A DNA stretch of 64,000 nt, from contig NZ_CP062938.1 in the NCBI RefSeq assembly GCF_014898155.1, positions 1,550,001 to 1,614,000 of the forward strand, read 5' to 3'. The translations under genes and the position numbers were made by a program. This DNA is from Bifidobacterium eulemuris. GTDB taxonomy: Bacteria; Actinomycetota; Actinomycetes; Actinomycetales; Bifidobacteriaceae. Below, one piece after another: positions 9,212 to 20,693 of the stretch (position 1 is the stretch's first letter; each line of letters opens with the position of its first letter). The notes under the pieces were generated by a model. That model was not told the DNA's origin. It searched no databases and saw only the letters and a list, made by a program, of their open reading frames with translations.

Positions 9212-10058
9212 GGTGATGTTCAGCTTCGGCGGCACCGAGCTGATCGGCATCACCGCGGGCGAGACGGAGAATCCGCGCGTCACGATTCCGAAGGCCACCA
9301 ACGGCATCGTCTGGCGCATCCTCGTGTTCTACATCGTCGCGCTCGGCGTGATCATGGCCGTGGTGCCGTGGAACACCATCGACGGGCAGACCAGCCCGTT
9401 CGTGCAGATCTTCGATTCGGTGGGCATCCACGCGGCCGCCGGCATCCTCAACTTCGTGTGCCTGACCGCCGTGATGAGCGTCTACAACTCCGGCTTGTAC
9501 GCCAACTCGCGCATGCTGTATTCGCTGGCCCGCCAAGGCAACGCGCCCGCCTTCCTCGGCAGGCTCAACAAGCGCGGCGTGCCGGTGGCCGGAGTGCTCG
9601 CCTCCGCGGCGATCACCGCGGCGGCCGTGGTGGTGGTGTTCCTGTGGCCCACGTTCGCGTTCAACTATCTCATGTCCATCGCCACCATCGCCGGCATCAT
9701 CAACTGGACGATGATCATGATCACCGAAATGCGCTTCCGCAAGGTGGTCGCCGAGGGCCTCTCGCCCACCGACTCCGCGCTGGCGGGCAAGTCCGGGCAA
9801 GAGGCGTTGGACGCCATCCACTTCAAGCTGCCGTTCGCGCACGTGACCCCGTGGGTGGTGCTCGCGTTCCTCGCGCTGGTCGTGGTGCTGATGTGCTTCT
9901 CGGCGAGCTATCGCATCGCCGTCATCGCCGGCGTGATCTGGCTGGCCATCCTGCTGACCGCCTACCAGCTCACGCAGGCCAAGCGCAAGTAAGGATCGCC
10001 CTCCTCCGCGGATACGGATGTGACAACGCATACCCAGCAAGCAATTGCTATGCACTAG

Positions 10059-10258
10059 GACTATCTGCGTTACAGGTAGTGGATTTTCAGCCTTGCGGAC
10101 ATCGATCTGCGTTACGGGTAGTGCCGGTCTGGCTCTTCCTGAACTATCAACATTGATATTCCGCGACTCATACTCGGCATAGCAGCAAAAGGGCACTACC
10201 CGTAACGCAGATCGATGTCCGCGGGCAGCCGAATCCACTACCCGTAACGCAGATAGTC
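10059..10258. repeat. Palindromic element E1 with doubled ATCTGCGTTAC motif
   Basis: This 200-bp element fills part of the 687-bp gap before lacZ. Two arms of about 67 bp (10059-10125 and 10192-10258) are inverted copies with nine mismatches, eight in one internal block. Each arm carries the motif ATCTGCGTTACGGGTAGTG twice, 42 bp apart, and the loop is about 66 bp. A second member with the same geometry but altered motif is at 42962-43154. No reading frame is convincing. Confidence 0.85.
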
Positions 10259-10336
10259 GTCAACATGGCCCCGGACGAGGCCACTCAGCAGTCGCATCGC
10301 AATGCGGCTGAGCAGGACATGCGACCAGACATGCGG

Positions 10337-10423
10337 TATCCTGAGCGGAGCGCAGCAGGACCAGGGCGCAAGGATTTCAGACATGGCGCGTCTGAGATAC
10401 CTCGACTCCGCTCGGCATGACGG
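10337..10423. repeat. Dispersed inverted repeat of the CCTGAGCGGAGCGCAG type
   Basis: TATCCTGAGCGGAGCGCAG (from 10337) and CTCGACTCCGCTCGGCATGACGG (to 10423, here described in two parts) are the two ends of a dispersed intergenic repeat. Relatives are at 14321, 33633, 47345-47604 and 48690-48785. It is probably a mobile hairpin repeat rather than a gene. Confidence 0.6.
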
Positions 10424-10486
10424 AAACGGAACAGCGACACATTGAGCGCAGCACCCCCTCAACTGCCACATTCATACGCGAATTCT

Positions 10487-10582
10487 TATTTGACTCGCAG
10501 CTTGGAAAAATATCAAACACATCCATACAACGGCTATTTTCCAACGATTCTTTATTTGACTGGTATTTGATTCCTATTTGGC
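10487..10582 (+). promoter_or_regulatory. A/T-rich lacZ upstream region with phased TATTTGAC repeats
   Basis: This is an unusually A/T-rich stretch for the window. TATTTGAC occurs at 10487 and 10553, followed by TATTTGAT at 10564 and TATTTGGC at 10575. All offsets are multiples of 11 bp, about one helical turn. TTGGAAAA (10502-10509) and TTTTCCAA (10537-10544) form a perfect inverted repeat between them. The region probably holds the lacZ promoter and a regulator site; which protein binds is unknown. Confidence 0.45.
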
Positions 10583-10664
10583 TGGCGCGCCTTGCGCATA
10601 CGTCGACCGAGGCCTTGCCATAATGGAACGCGGCGGCCGACATGCGCGCGCCACGGGAACCTAA

Positions 10665-14297
<3,633 letters not shown>

Positions 14298-14320
14298 ACG
14301 CCTGACGTTTATCCCGTGGG

Positions 14321-14358
14321 GATCCCTCGACTACGCTGCGCTTCGCTCGGCATGACGG
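14321..14358. repeat. Short dispersed repeat (CCTCGACTACGCTGCGC... CATGACGG)
   Basis: The stretch from CCTCGACTACGCTGCG to GCTCGGCATGACGG matches one arm of the dispersed intergenic repeats seen at 10394-10423 and 47345-47604. It stands alone here, without its inverted partner. Confidence 0.5.
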
Positions 14359-14412
14359 AGCAGCCCGCAGCTCAACAAGGTGGCCCGCTCGACGCGCGGC
14401 ACGCGAATATCT

Positions 14413-14469
14413 GAATCTACGAAAGGCCGCCGCTCCGAACGAATCGGGGCGGCGGCCTTTCGTAGATTC
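14413..14469. terminator. Bidirectional terminator between lacZ and ilvC
   Basis: A very long stem begins GAATCTACGAAAGGCCGCCG and closes around a short loop at about 14440, with its complement ending at 14469. The stem is more than 20 bp with one mismatch. It separates two convergent genes and has A-rich and T-rich flanks inside the stem, so it can serve both directions. Confidence 0.85.
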
Positions 14470-14511
14470 TCAGCTAGCGGGCGGGTCGAGCCGCGCGGCT
14501 AGCGAACGCAA

Positions 14512-15564
14512 TCACTGCACCTGGGCGCGGGCGATCTTGCCGGTGAAGGAGTTGGCCTCGTCGGCATCCTTCGCGGCCTCGTTGTTCCAGGAGAACATGG
14601 CGCGCAGCTTCGGACCGACGGTCTCAATGCGCACGTTGGAGTACTCCTCCTGCAGGGCCTTGAACTTCGGAGCACCGGCGTCCTGATCGTCGATGAACTC
14701 CTTGGCGAAGGAGCCGTCCTGGATGCGCTTGAGGTGGTACTCCATGCGCTTGCGGCAGTCCTCGCCGATGACGGTGTTGACGTAATCGCCGTACTGGGCG
14801 GTGTCGGAGCAGGACCAACGATCCTTGTTCAGGCCACCCTCGTTCATCAGGTCGACGATCATCTTCAGCTCGTGGCACACCTCGAAGTAGGCGATCTCCG
14901 GCTGGTAGCCGGCGTCGGTCAGCACCTCGAAGCCCATCTCGACGAGCTTGTTCACGCCGCCGAGGAGCACATTCTGCTCGCCGAAGAGATCGGTTTCGGT
15001 CTCCTCCTTGAAGGTGGTCTTGATGGCGCCGGCGCGCAGGGCGCCCAGGGCCTTCGCGTAGGCCAGGGTCAGCGCCCAGCCGTCACCGCGGGGATCCTGC
15101 TCGACGGCCACGACGACCGGCACGCCACGGCCGGCGGCGTACTCGCGACGCACGATGTGGCCCGGGCCCTTCGGGGCGACCATGAACACCGGGTGATCCT
15201 CGGTGGGCTTGATGTAGCCGTAGTGGATGTTGAAGCCGTGAGCGAAGGCCAGAGCGGCGCCCGGCTTGATGTTGGGCTCGATGTCGTTGGCCCAGATGGT
15301 GCGCTGGTACTGGTCGGGAGCCAGGATCATGATCACGTCGGCTTCGGCGGAGGCCTCGGCCACGGACTTGACCTCAAGGCCCTGCTCCTTGGCGAACTCG
15401 ACGGACTTCGAGGTCGGACGCAGGCCGACGACGACGTCGACGCCGGAGTCACGCAGGTTCAGCGCGTGGGCGTGGCCCTGGGAGCCGTAGCCGACGATCG
15501 CGACCTTCTTGCCGGCGAGCACGGACAGATCGCCATCGTTCTCGTACCAGATTGTTGCTGCCAT
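14512..15564 (-). CDS. ilvC: Ketol-acid reductoisomerase (NADP+), class I
   Basis: This 350-residue enzyme carries out the second step of valine and isoleucine synthesis, converting 2-acetolactate or 2-aceto-2-hydroxybutyrate to the dihydroxy acid with NADPH and Mg2+. The N-terminal Rossmann domain has [17 protein letters not shown], and the C-terminal knotted domain carries the Mg ligands around [11 protein letters not shown]. Length fits class I. Start ATG 15564 is preceded by AAAGGAG; an 17-codon longer frame has no such site. Two CAAACCGAT direct repeats (15633 and 15671) upstream may be regulatory. The MHS transporter with an Ile leader lies upstream on the same strand. Confidence 0.96.
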   Translation of the reverse strand: MAATIWYENDGDLSVLAGKKVAIVGYGSQGHAHALNLRDSGVDVVVGLRPTSKSVEFAKEQGLEVKSVAEASAEADVIMILAPDQYQRTIWANDIEPNIKPGAALAFAHGFNIHYGYIKPTEDHPVFMVAPKGPGHIVRREYAAGRGVPVVVAVEQDPRGDGWALTLAYAKALGALRAGAIKTTFKEETETDLFGEQNVLLGGVNKLVEMGFEVLTDAGYQPEIAYFEVCHELKMIVDLMNEGGLNKDRWSCSDTAQYGDYVNTVIGEDCRKRMEYHLKRIQDGSFAKEFIDDQDAGAPKFKALQEEYSNVRIETVGPKLRAMFSWNNEAAKDADEANSFTGKIARAQVQ

Positions 15565-15746
15565 TCTTGGCACTCCTTTGAATTGTTGTGTGGACGGCAA
15601 TCTGCCGCCCGACAAATGTTAGTTCAGTTTTACAAACCGATGGTCACAAGCATAGAGGGATTTTGTCCCTCAAACCGATGCCTATCCTACCTTCAGCCCC
15701 GTATGGACGCGAATCCCGTCCAAAAGGTGAACCGCGTCGCGGCGGC

Positions 15747-15949
15747 GTGAAGCGGGCAGTCCAGTGGACTGCCCGTAGCCGACGCCCGAGAGAGGCGACA
15801 GCCGAACGAGGGAAACAAGACAGCCATTGACGCCAGTCAATGACCACCGGTGCGTGAAGCGAACAGTCCAGTGGACTGTTCGTAGCCGACGCCCGAGAGA
15901 GGCGACAGCCGAACGAGGGAAACAAGACAGCCATTGACGCCAGTCAATG
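15747..15949. repeat. 107-bp tandem duplication, each unit with two palindromes
   Basis: Two units start with GTGAAGCG at 15747 and 15854, and each ends with ATTGACGCCAGTCAAT, itself a hairpin. The first palindrome in each unit has 10-bp arms: GGGCAGTCCA/TGGACTGCCC at 15754-15774 and GAACAGTCCA/TGGACTGTTC at 15861-15881. The GG to AA change is matched by CC to TT in the other arm. It lies between the MHS transporter gene and ilvC. Confidence 0.85.
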
Positions 15950-15961
15950 TCCATGCAGGCC

Positions 15962-17314
15962 TCACTTGGTGAAATCCACGTCCTTTGTCTCCCTACACGT
16001 GATCACGGCGATCAGGCAGCACACGGCCATCACACCGAGATACAGGCCCACGGAGCGTACGCCCCAGTTGGCGGACAGCCACGTGGCGATGGTCGGCACG
16101 AAGGCCGCGCCCACGATGGCGGCGAGGTTGTAGCTGATGCCGGAGCCGGAGTAGCGCACATTCGCCTCGAACAGCTCGGGCAGGGTGGCGCCGATCGGAC
16201 CGAAGGCGATGCCCATCAGCGCGAAGCCGACGCACAGGAACACCATCACGGCCACGAAGTCGCGCTTGCCCTCGCCCATCAGCAGGTAGGGGAACGCGAA
16301 GGCGAACACCACCAGCGCCACGGACGAGAACATCAGCACGCGGCGGCGTCCGATTTTGTCGGCGTACAGGCAGGAGAGCACGATGAACAGCGCGAACACG
16401 CACACCGCGGCCATCAGCATCAGCAGATACTCGCGGTTGGCGAAGCCGAGTCCGCCGCCGCCGTTCTCGACATCCTTGGTGCCCCAGGCGAGCGACCAGG
16501 TGGCCAGCGTGTAGAACAGCGTGTAGGTGACGGCCACGAGGAAGGTGCCCTGCAGCACCTGCTTCCAGCTCTTGCGGAACACCTCGACCAGCGGGGCCTT
16601 GACGACCTCCTGACGCTCCTGCGCCATACGGAAGATCGGAGTCTCCTCCATATGCACGCGCACCAGCAGGCCCACGACCACGAGCACGGCGCTCAGCAGG
16701 AACGGCACGCGCCATCCCCACGAAAGCATCGCGGCGTCGTCGTTAAAGGTCTCCAGCAGGAAGTAGGTGCCGTTCGACAGGAAGAAGCCGATCGGGGCGC
16801 CCAGCTCGGGGAAGGAGCCGTACAGCGCGCGCTTGTTCTCGGGCGCGTTCTCGGTGGCGACCAGCGCCGCGCCGGACCATTCGCCGCCCAGGCCGATGCC
16901 TTGCGCGAAACGGCACAGGCACAGGATGACGACCGCCCAGATGCCGATCGTCTCATAGGAGGGCAGGCAGCCGATCAGGAAGGTCGAGACGCCCATGGTG
17001 AGCAGTGAGACGACCAGCGTGGTTTTGCGGCCCATGCGGTCGCCGAAGTGGCCGAAGATGAGCGAGCCGACCGGGCGGGCGATGAACGCGACCGCGAAGG
17101 TCAGCAGCGCGCCGATGGAGGCGGCCAGGCCGGTGCCGCCGAAGAACACGGTCGGGAAGTAGCTGGCCGCGGCGGTGCCGTAGGCGTAGAAGTCGTAGAA
17201 TTCGATGGCGGTGCCGACCATGGAGGCGGCGATGACGGTTTTCACCGAGTCGCGTGCCATGTCTTGAACGTTGCCGCCGGCGGTGGTTCCAGTCGTGGGT
17301 TCGACTGTGGTCAT
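15962..17314 (-). CDS. MFS transporter, metabolite:H+ symporter (MHS) family
   Basis: This 450-residue inner-membrane protein has 12 predicted helices. It shows MHS marks: IEFYDFYAYGTAAA in helix 1, the loop GHFGDRMGRKTTLV between helices 2 and 3, and RFAQGIGLGGEWSGAALV in helix 4. MHS members carry organic acids, betaine, proline or shikimate. Its mRNA appears to start with an Ile-rich leader peptide and an attenuator (17547-17690), and ilvC follows, so a branched-chain amino or keto acid substrate is a reasonable inference. GGAG precedes ATG 17314. Confidence 0.88.
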   Translation of the reverse strand: MTTVEPTTGTTAGGNVQDMARDSVKTVIAASMVGTAIEFYDFYAYGTAAASYFPTVFFGGTGLAASIGALLTFAVAFIARPVGSLIFGHFGDRMGRKTTLVVSLLTMGVSTFLIGCLPSYETIGIWAVVILCLCRFAQGIGLGGEWSGAALVATENAPENKRALYGSFPELGAPIGFFLSNGTYFLLETFNDDAAMLSWGWRVPFLLSAVLVVVGLLVRVHMEETPIFRMAQERQEVVKAPLVEVFRKSWKQVLQGTFLVAVTYTLFYTLATWSLAWGTKDVENGGGGLGFANREYLLMLMAAVCVFALFIVLSCLYADKIGRRRVLMFSSVALVVFAFAFPYLLMGEGKRDFVAVMVFLCVGFALMGIAFGPIGATLPELFEANVRYSGSGISYNLAAIVGAAFVPTIATWLSANWGVRSVGLYLGVMAVCCLIAVITCRETKDVDFTK

Positions 17315-17375
17315 GAGGTTCTCCTGAAACGTCTGTGTGCTGTGTTGCGTGCGATGCGCGCGGATGCGTGGTCAG

Positions 17376-17456
17376 TGGTCAGTGCGGTCAGTGTGGTCAG
17401 TGCGTGGCGTCGCGTTGCGTACGCGATTGGCGTCGCGTACGCTGTTGGCGTCGCGC
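17376..17456. repeat. Short direct repeats in the MHS leader
   Basis: GTGGTCAGTG/GCGGTCAGTG units repeat four times to about 17404. Two copies of TTGGCGTCGCGTACGC-like sequence follow to about 17456. They lie between the putative attenuator and the MHS start codon. No function is apparent. Confidence 0.4.
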
Positions 17457-17546
17457 CGGCGCACGTCGCCTGCGTCGGCGCGTGCCGGCGCGGGACCTCG
17501 CATCCGATCTGGTTTCCGTTTCGCCCTGCTCCTTGTGGGAGGCGCG

Positions 17547-17573
17547 AAAAAGCCCCGCACCATGTGCAGGGCT
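17547..17573 (-). terminator. Attenuator terminator upstream of the MHS gene
   Basis: On the minus strand AGCCCTGCA and TGCGGGGCT form a 9-bp stem (one G-U pair) with a 5-nt loop, followed by TTTTT. An alternative partner for its 5' arm, GCAGGG, lies upstream at 17595-17600. Further upstream CCGCCAAC (17606-17613) can pair with GCTGGCGG at the end of the leader ORF. This gives the usual mutually exclusive hairpins of an attenuator. Confidence 0.7.
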
Positions 17574-17633
17574 TCGCCGATTGTGTCGGTCACACCCTGC
17601 CTTCGTTGGCGGGGCGTGATTGGATGCTCGAAA

Positions 17634-17690
17634 TCAGTCCGCCAGCGAGGACGGAATAATAATTCGTGCGGACACAAAACGTTCCATCAT
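17634..17690 (-). CDS. Ile-rich leader peptide for attenuation
   Basis: The 18-residue frame MMERFVSARIIIPSSLAD starts at ATG 17690, with a strong AAGGAGG seven to ten bases upstream. It contains three consecutive ATT isoleucine codons (17655-17663), striking in DNA this rich in GC. The stop at 17634 lies just before the paired segments and terminator at 17547-17613. A ribosome stalled on the Ile codons would cover the GCTGGCGG segment and favour the anti-terminator. A GTG start one codon upstream is also possible. Confidence 0.7.
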   Translation of the reverse strand: MMERFVSARIIIPSSLAD

Positions 17691-17821
17691 CACGGCGAAC
17701 CTCCTTCCTTTCGCGTCTGTCGTAGCGGGCATGCGCCCGAACTAGGCAACGAACTTAAGCGCGCGGTCGCGCCAACTCCAGCAGGGGTTCACTATGTGGG
17801 CACGCGATGCTCAAAACAACG

Positions 17822-18859
17822 CTATCGTGTGGTTTTTCCAGGCACGAATTCCACGGGCACGATGGTGTCTTCGACTTCTTGAACAGGTGATTCGACATCG
17901 CCGCCGCCACGCGACGCGCTTCCCGCGACGGCCTGCTCCATCAGTTGCGCGACCCGACGGGCAAGCGTCGCCGTGTCCTGCCTGATGCACGACAGAGGCA
18001 GGCCGGCCGCGTCGGCCATATACGTGCCATCATAGGCGACGATCTGCAGATCCCCGGGCACGCGGATACCCCGACGCAACGCCTCCTGCACCACATAGGA
18101 GGCCACGAGATCCGAGCCCACGACGGCGTCCACGTCGGGGAAGCGGTCGAGAATCGCACGGGCCGTCCGCGCATGCGAGTCCAGATCGGCGACCACGCCG
18201 GCATCCACGTAATCCCACCGAATGCCGCGCCGCTCCACCAACCGTTCAAGCGTGAGATGGTAGCGCACCGTGGGGAACGTGATGCCGTTGCCCGATCCTT
18301 CGAACTGCTTGCGGGGACCGCCGACCGTCACCACATGGCGGATACCGCCGGCGATGAGACGCTCGGCGATCAGCCGCCCGCCCTGCTCATGGTCCGAGCC
18401 GACGGAGGGGATGCCGGCCCCCAGCCGCCGGTCGAAGGCGACCACCGGCCGGCCGATCGACGTCCAGTAATCCTCCGCGTGTTCGGTGTGCGCGGCCATA
18501 ACGATGCCGTCCATCATATGGCGGCGCAGCATGTCGACGTATTCGGCCTCGCCGGTGGACGCGTCGGCGGTGGAGCAGAGCAGCGTGCGCAGGCCGCGCG
18601 AGGCGAACTCGCATTGCAGGGCGGCCATCAGCGTGGCGAAGAACGGATGGCTGATGGTCGGCACGATCACGCCGATGGTGTTGGTGCGGTCATGGTAGAG
18701 GTTGCGGGCTAGCTCGTTGGGAATATAGTTGAGCGCCCGCATCGCGTCCTCGATTTTGGCCCGCATATCGGCGGAGACATAGCCGGTGTCATTCACTACC
18801 AATGAGACGGTGCTCAGCGAAACGCCGGCCCGTTTCGCCACATCGCGCATGCCTACCAC
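17822..18859 (-). CDS. LacI-family transcriptional regulator (LacI-1)
   Basis: This 345-residue regulator has an N-terminal LacI helix-turn-helix (MRDVAKRAGVSLSTVSLVV) and the hinge IPNELARNLY. A periplasmic-binding-protein-like ligand domain follows, with DYVDAGV and SDLVASY segments. The start is set at GTG 18859 because GGAGG lies upstream and the close paralogue at 21710 starts at the matching codon. The paralogue is very similar, including the DNA-reading helix, so both may share GAACCGGTT operators. It is downstream of an MFS transporter on the same strand and may be its regulator. Effector sugar unknown. Confidence 0.9.
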   Translation of the reverse strand: MVGMRDVAKRAGVSLSTVSLVVNDTGYVSADMRAKIEDAMRALNYIPNELARNLYHDRTNTIGVIVPTISHPFFATLMAALQCEFASRGLRTLLCSTADASTGEAEYVDMLRRHMMDGIVMAAHTEHAEDYWTSIGRPVVAFDRRLGAGIPSVGSDHEQGGRLIAERLIAGGIRHVVTVGGPRKQFEGSGNGITFPTVRYHLTLERLVERRGIRWDYVDAGVVADLDSHARTARAILDRFPDVDAVVGSDLVASYVVQEALRRGIRVPGDLQIVAYDGTYMADAAGLPLSCIRQDTATLARRVAQLMEQAVAGSASRGGGDVESPVQEVEDTIVPVEFVPGKTTR

Positions 18860-18885
18860 AGTCGTCACCTCCGCTGGGCTTCCGG

Positions 18886-18905
18886 TATCGAACAGGTATC
18901 GAACA
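18886..18905. promoter_or_regulatory. Candidate LacI operator half-sites before LacI-1
   Basis: ATCGAAC occurs twice 13 bp apart (TATCGAACAGG then TATCGAACA), matching the half-site of the three strong operators at 25110, 25148 and 29200. This could be an autoregulatory site. The match is weaker than at the other operators. Confidence 0.35.
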
Positions 18906-18944
18906 CTTTCTCCCAGTGTAGCTGAAATGCGGCGGCGACGGCGA

Positions 18945-20561
18945 TTATCGGGCGAGGGATATGACCAGCGCGCCCGCGCCCGCCACGCATACCACCGCCG
19001 CGGGGAACAGGACCGCCAGACCGAAGGCCGAGACCAGGCATGCGCCCGCGACGGCGGCCACAATCAGCCCCAACGTGTTGGACACATTGAACGCGGCCAG
19101 ATCACGACCGGCGCGACGCGGATCGGGCAGGGACTCCATCACCAGCGTCTGGCTGAGCGCGTCGTACAGGCCGAAGGCGAATCCGGCGAGCAGCGCGAAC
19201 AGACACAGCCCGATGAGGTTCGGCAGCGCCAGCGGCAGGGCGAGCGCCACCACGTAGAGCGCGCAGGCCGCAGCCGCCGGACGGCGCGCGTCGTCGTAGC
19301 GCTCGTTGATCGGCCCGGCCAGGCGGGCGGCGACCGCCGCGCCGATCGCGGTGGCCAGGGCGAGCGCGCCGATACCCACGCCGGCGGCGAGGGTCATCGG
19401 CGCGGAGGCACCCGCCTGCCGCGACGCGGCGTCCTCGTTGTAGTAGCGCACGATAAGCCACAAAAACACGCCGGTCAATCCCACGCCGGCCATCATCAGC
19501 AGGCGGACCCAGAACATGCGGATGAAACGCGGGGCGTTGCGCGGCGGGCGTAGCTGGCCCCACAGCGCTTCGCCACGCAGTCGCTCGCGCGGCAGGGATT
19601 CGCTGGAAGGCTCGCGCGGCCAGACCAGCGCCACGACGATGCCGGACAGGGCGAGCACCAGCGCGGACAGGACGAACGGCAGATATCCGCCCCACCCGTC
19701 GGCGATGATGCCGGCCGCGCCCAGCCACGCGCCCAGCAGTTGGCCGAGCAACTGGCCGATGCCGCGCCACCGCACCAACGAGACGCGGAATTTGTCGGGC
19801 ACCCGTTCGCTGAACGCGGCGACCAGCGGCACGGTGAGCATGGCATAGGAGATGTTGAGCAGCATCCAGAAGAACCCCAGCGCGACGATGCCGTCCACCG
19901 CGCCAAGAATCAGCGTGAGCAGCGCGCTGAGCACGCCGCCGACCACCATCCACGGCGTGCGGCGGCCGAGCCCCACGCGCGTGCGGTCGGAGAACGCGGA
20001 CACGAATGGGGAGGCGATCAGCGAGACGATCGCGCCGAGAGCGACGATCACGCCCAACGGCACCGCGACGGATTGGCCGGCGGCCTGCCCCAGCGCGGCA
20101 TCGTCGAACGCGGGATTAAGCCCCGTCACACGGCCGGCCGCAACGGGCAGGGCCACCATCGTCAGCGCGGCCCACGGCATCGTGGCAAGCACGGCCGCGA
20201 GCGCGAAGCCCCACTTGAAACGCGCGACCTGCGCGGCGGTGGGTTTCTCGCCATCCGCCGCCACCATGGGATCGCGCATATCGAGGAAGGCCGAGGTCAG
20301 ATCGGGCACGGCCGCGTCGACGGAGGCGGCGGCCGAGGCGGGGGATCCCGCGGCGGCCAGCTGCGAGGCCTGCGCCTCGGCCTGCACGGATGAGGCCTCG
20401 GGCGCCCGACGCCGGTCGCGGATGGCAAGCCGCGCCAACGCCTCCTTTTCCGCCGGGGTCAACACCTTCTCGTAATCCGGCCGGTCGTCGATGCCGGGAC
20501 GGACGAACACCGCGCCCGGCAGAGGCGGCGGGGTGGGTTGGCTATGCTGCTCATCGCTCAT
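18945..20561 (-). CDS. MFS sugar transporter (probable sucrose or glycoside permease)
   Basis: This 538-residue protein has 12 membrane helices after an unusual soluble N-terminal tail of about 105 residues rich in Ala, Ser and Pro. The loop between helices 2 and 3 contains SDRTRVGLGRRTPWMV, a motif also seen in GPH/SUC-type sugar porters. It lies between two LacI regulators and within 8 kb of sucrose phosphorylase, so sucrose uptake is plausible but not shown. GAGGAG precedes ATG 20561. Its end is close to the LacI-1 promoter. Confidence 0.78.
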   Translation of the reverse strand: MSDEQHSQPTPPPLPGAVFVRPGIDDRPDYEKVLTPAEKEALARLAIRDRRRAPEASSVQAEAQASQLAAAGSPASAAASVDAAVPDLTSAFLDMRDPMVAADGEKPTAAQVARFKWGFALAAVLATMPWAALTMVALPVAAGRVTGLNPAFDDAALGQAAGQSVAVPLGVIVALGAIVSLIASPFVSAFSDRTRVGLGRRTPWMVVGGVLSALLTLILGAVDGIVALGFFWMLLNISYAMLTVPLVAAFSERVPDKFRVSLVRWRGIGQLLGQLLGAWLGAAGIIADGWGGYLPFVLSALVLALSGIVVALVWPREPSSESLPRERLRGEALWGQLRPPRNAPRFIRMFWVRLLMMAGVGLTGVFLWLIVRYYNEDAASRQAGASAPMTLAAGVGIGALALATAIGAAVAARLAGPINERYDDARRPAAAACALYVVALALPLALPNLIGLCLFALLAGFAFGLYDALSQTLVMESLPDPRRAGRDLAAFNVSNTLGLIVAAVAGACLVSAFGLAVLFPAAVVCVAGAGALVISLAR

Positions 20562-20608
20562 GGTGGCTCCTCACGCATCGCAAATTCAGATTCATACTTC
20601 ATATACGT

Positions 20609-20658
20609 GAGAGGCCGCCCGCGACGCACGTGCATCCACGCATCGCAGGCGGCCTCTC
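20609..20658 (-). terminator. Terminator-like hairpin after LacI-2
   Basis: GAGAGGCCGCC (20609-20619) pairs with GGCGGCCTCTC (20648-20658) around a loop of about 28 bases that can fold further. It lies between the LacI-2 stop and the MFS gene start, so it probably ends the LacI-2 transcript. Confidence 0.65.
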
Positions 20659-20693
20659 ATCCTTGCCTCTAGGCTACGCCGAACCCGGCACAA

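Larger units (their letters stand above)
7016..9992 (+). pseudogene. Amino-acid permease (APC/AAT family) interrupted by an insertion sequence
   Basis: The gene begins at ATG 7016, after AGAAGG, and reads as a normal AAT-family amino-acid permease up to LLMALVVV at 7736. It then resumes at 9217 with MFSFGGTELIGITAGETENP and ends at 9992. Joining 7016-7736 to 9217-9992 restores one frame of 498 codons, the usual family length, with about twelve membrane segments. The break is an insertion sequence (7737-9211) flanked by the 5-bp duplication GGTGA. As it stands the 5' part ends at 7786 after a few element-encoded residues. The insertion may be recent, because neither half has further lesions. 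Confidence 0.92.

Noticed and set aside
10059..10258. Possible CRISPR-like or attC-like motif array in E1
   Set aside because: Only four motif copies exist, two of them inverted, with related rather than unique sequence between them, and no integrase or cas gene is present.
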